Program-made: the position numbers and the translations under genes
The notes under the pieces: model-generated
Seen by the model: the letters and a program-made list of their open reading frames with translations, nothing else
The model's database searches: none
Told to the model about the DNA's origin: nothing
Assembly: GCF_002850255.1 (NCBI RefSeq)
Contig: NZ_CP022522.1
Span: 37,501 to 101,500 of the forward strand
Direction: 5' to 3'
Origin: Pseudoalteromonas sp. NC201
GTDB lineage: Bacteria; Pseudomonadota; Gammaproteobacteria; Enterobacterales; Alteromonadaceae
DNA: 64,000 nt
Part shown: positions 62,287 to 64,000 of the stretch, in pieces
Layout: every line of letters starts with the position of its first letter
Position numbering within the stretch: the first letter of the stretch is position 1

Positions 62287-64000
62287 ATGAATTTATCGAG
62301 GCTACTAAAGCCCAGATCTGTGTTTGCGTGTTGTTTTTATCTCTCTACTACTTTTCATGCGGAATATGCAGTGAGTAATACTTCACTCACTGAACGCATT
62401 ACGGAAATGAAGCTGATTACGAATTGGCAACAAAAAAAAATTCTAGGCAAGGAACTTCTCGCTGAGAAAAAGCTCGGAAAAGAGAAAAAAGTGGACATTT
62501 TGTTTAGCCTTGGTAAGTCTGCTTATAGTCACAATCAGTTTAAAGATGCACTAGCTTTTCTTAGTCAGCTAGAATTAATCACCCAGTCAGAGCCCTTAAC
62601 TGACAACCACTTTACTGCTGTTAAGCTACAAGGGATCTGTAATTTCTATCTCGGTCAATACCAACAGGCAATAGAGTTTTACTCTCGTGCTTTAGCGCTG
62701 GCTGAGCAGCGTAATATCCCTATTGAAATGGCTAACTTACACAGCAACCTAGGGTTGGCCTACTTTAAAAACTTTACTTTAGATCTTGCACTACAAAACT
62801 ATTTAAAAGCGGACGAGCTCTATCAGGAGTTTGGCAATGCTCAAGATCACGCTGACATTCTACTCAATATTTCAGGGGTTTATATTCGTCAAGCTGCCTA
62901 CGATAAAGCGGAGGAGATGCTACATACCGCGCTTAAAGCTTTTAATGAATTGGGTGATGAATATGGTGTCGCGCTTGCTCATGCAGATCTTGGAGTCCTG
63001 TATACGGAAACGAAAAAGCCTGAATTGGCTAAAGCTTCTTATCAGGCCGCCATTACGTATTATGAAGCTCAAAATGATGTTCGCCATTTATCGTACGAAT
63101 ACGTTAACCTCGCACTTCTTAGCTATTCCTTAGATCAGCTTGACGTTGCTGAAAAAGAGGCGAATTTTGCACTTTATTACGCTGAAAAGGCTCAAAACCC
63201 CGCTAATGTTATGGAGGCGCAATATACATTAGCACAAATATTTTTTGCACAAGGCAGACTTGTAGAAGCCTTAGCGAATGCTGAGCAAAGTTTAGCTGCC
63301 AGCCGATTGATGCACGAGCAGAAGAAGGAGCGAATGTCGCTACGTTTACTAGCGCTAATTGAGGCTGCTCAAGGTAATATACAACAAGCTAGAGAATATG
63401 ACTCGCAAAATCTGGAAGCGCAAAAGCGCTTAATGAATGATGACGTGCTTAAGCGAATCAATGATTATCGTGCTAAGTATGAAGCGAGTGAGCTTTCTCG
63501 AGAAGTTGAAGTGCTCAAGCAAGAGCAAAAATTACAGCTACTGAAAGAAGAGCAGCGCAGCCAGTTACAATTGTTGGGTGTTATCATTGCACTATTAACC
63601 TTACTGACAACTTTCGCACTTTACCGACGTAAGATTGAGCAAAGAGCAAAACTGGAGCTAAGTCAAAAAGTCGCACTCAGAACATCTGAGCTTCAGCAAA
63701 AAGCGGATGAGTTAAAAGCGGCAAATCAAGTGAAAAGTCAATTTCTAGCAAACATGAGCCATGAAATCAGAACGCCACTTACTACGGTGCTGGGACATGC
63801 AGAAGACTTGTTGGTCGAACAAGATTTAAATGCTCAGGCACAAGCTTCAGTCAGAACTATCTATAATCAAGGGTTACACTTACGAGATCTCGTCAATGAT
63901 ATTCTTGACCTAAGTCGAATCGAAGCTGAGCGCTTAGAGCTTGAATCAACAGAGTTTTCGGTAAGCAGCTTACTTGCGGACTTATGCGATATGTTTCAAC
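62287..64000 (+). CDS. TPR-containing sensor histidine kinase, truncated by window end
   Basis: At least 571 codons in one frame from the ATG at 62287, still open at 64000. A weak signal-like N-terminus is followed by about seven TPR units (about 75-390, e.g. AVKLQGICNFYLGQYQQAIEFYSRALALAEQ and ALAHADLGVLYTETKKPELAKASYQAAI), a coiled coil, a TM helix (about 427-446), another coiled coil and a HisKA domain with the phospho-His in LANMSHEIRTPLTTVLGH near 491, then LVNDILDLSRIEAERLELE. The HATPase and any receiver domain lie beyond the window. Confidence 0.93.
   Translation, partial: MNLSRLLKPRSVFACCFYLSTTFHAEYAVSNTSLTERITEMKLITNWQQKKILGKELLAEKKLGKEKKVDILFSLGKSAYSHNQFKDALAFLSQLELITQSEPLTDNHFTAVKLQGICNFYLGQYQQAIEFYSRALALAEQRNIPIEMANLHSNLGLAYFKNFTLDLALQNYLKADELYQEFGNAQDHADILLNISGVYIRQAAYDKAEEMLHTALKAFNELGDEYGVALAHADLGVLYTETKKPELAKASYQAAITYYEAQNDVRHLSYEYVNLALLSYSLDQLDVAEKEANFALYYAEKAQNPANVMEAQYTLAQIFFAQGRLVEALANAEQSLAASRLMHEQKKERMSLRLLALIEAAQGNIQQAREYDSQNLEAQKRLMNDDVLKRINDYRAKYEASELSREVEVLKQEQKLQLLKEEQRSQLQLLGVIIALLTLLTTFALYRRKIEQRAKLELSQKVALRTSELQQKADELKAANQVKSQFLANMSHEIRTPLTTVLGHAEDLLVEQDLNAQAQASVRTIYNQGLHLRDLVNDILDLSRIEAERLELESTEFSVSSLLADLCDMFQ

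Overview
The window looks like a chromosomal segment of a marine gammaproteobacterium, most likely Pseudoalteromonas (Alteromonadales). This rests on gene content and protein style (FolM-FolE-FolX, fused HemD/HemX, DUF2914, DUF2721, CHASE-type hybrid kinase, YggN, PA3496-like protein) and on gene orders shared by gammaproteobacteria (lptM-lysA-dapF-DUF484-xerC-yigB with divergent cyaY; ubiD next to fre; hemC-D-X-Y). No database search was possible, so the genus is an inference. No prophage, CRISPR array or classical defence island is visible.

Layout. 1-2.2 kb: the 3' part of a 23S rRNA gene, with an expanded helix-45 insert, followed by 5S rRNA and a terminator. 2.2-2.86 kb: a scrambled second 5S-like fragment, a second copy of the terminator and two REPIN-type repeats. 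2.9-5.9 kb: a small membrane protein, two paralogous lipoproteins, and a fagA-like/fumC pair behind a near-perfect Fur box. 6-9.3 kb: DUF938 methyltransferase, FemAB-like acyltransferase and a secreted alpha/beta hydrolase. 9.3-12.2 kb: an Lrp-type regulator divergent from an uncharacterised two-gene operon, PrnB/DUF1864 (heme-dioxygenase superfamily) plus a kynureninase-like PLP enzyme. 12.2-13.7 kb: an MBL-fold hydrolase, two tRNA-Ser genes with a clear promoter, and a 48-codon ORF. 14-20.9 kb: lipid kinase, DMT exporter with divergent MocR regulator, YggN, cytochrome c', DUF2721, thioredoxin-like protein, YqaA. 20.9-24.2 kb: folM-folE-folX, nadE, yceH. 24.2-31.2 kb: CHASE/GAF hybrid kinase, penicillin-acylase family protein, GGDEF cyclase. 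31.3-38.4 kb: a MITE, GNAT-nitrilase fusion plus Gdx-type SMR exporter, EamA transporter, MAPEG protein, RluF-type pseudouridine synthase, DUF6482, RmlD-like SDR, secreted orphan. 38.4-45.8 kb: POT transporter, the yigB-xerC-DUF484-dapF-lysA-lptM operon, cyaY, esterase. 45.8-50.7 kb: DUF2914 protein with a (GAAACA)17 tract, then hemC-hemDX-hemY. 50.8-55 kb: adenosine deaminase, CBS protein, second MITE copy, fre, ubiD. 55-64 kb: PAS-GGDEF-EAL protein, Sel1 protein, M28 aminopeptidase, dbpA, DnaJ-related protein and a TPR sensor kinase cut by the window end.

Most of the window is core metabolism and signalling. The parts that stand out are the PrnB-like/kynureninase-like operon, the Fur-controlled fagA-fumC unit, a MITE family with two copies each flanked by its own 4-bp target duplication, the mosaic 5S remnant, the 23S insert and the in-frame hexanucleotide repeat. 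The PrnB-like/kynureninase-like operon is the best candidate for an undescribed pathway. Its two enzyme folds match the heme and PLP steps of tryptophan-to-anthranilate catabolism, but no formamidase is seen between or beside them.
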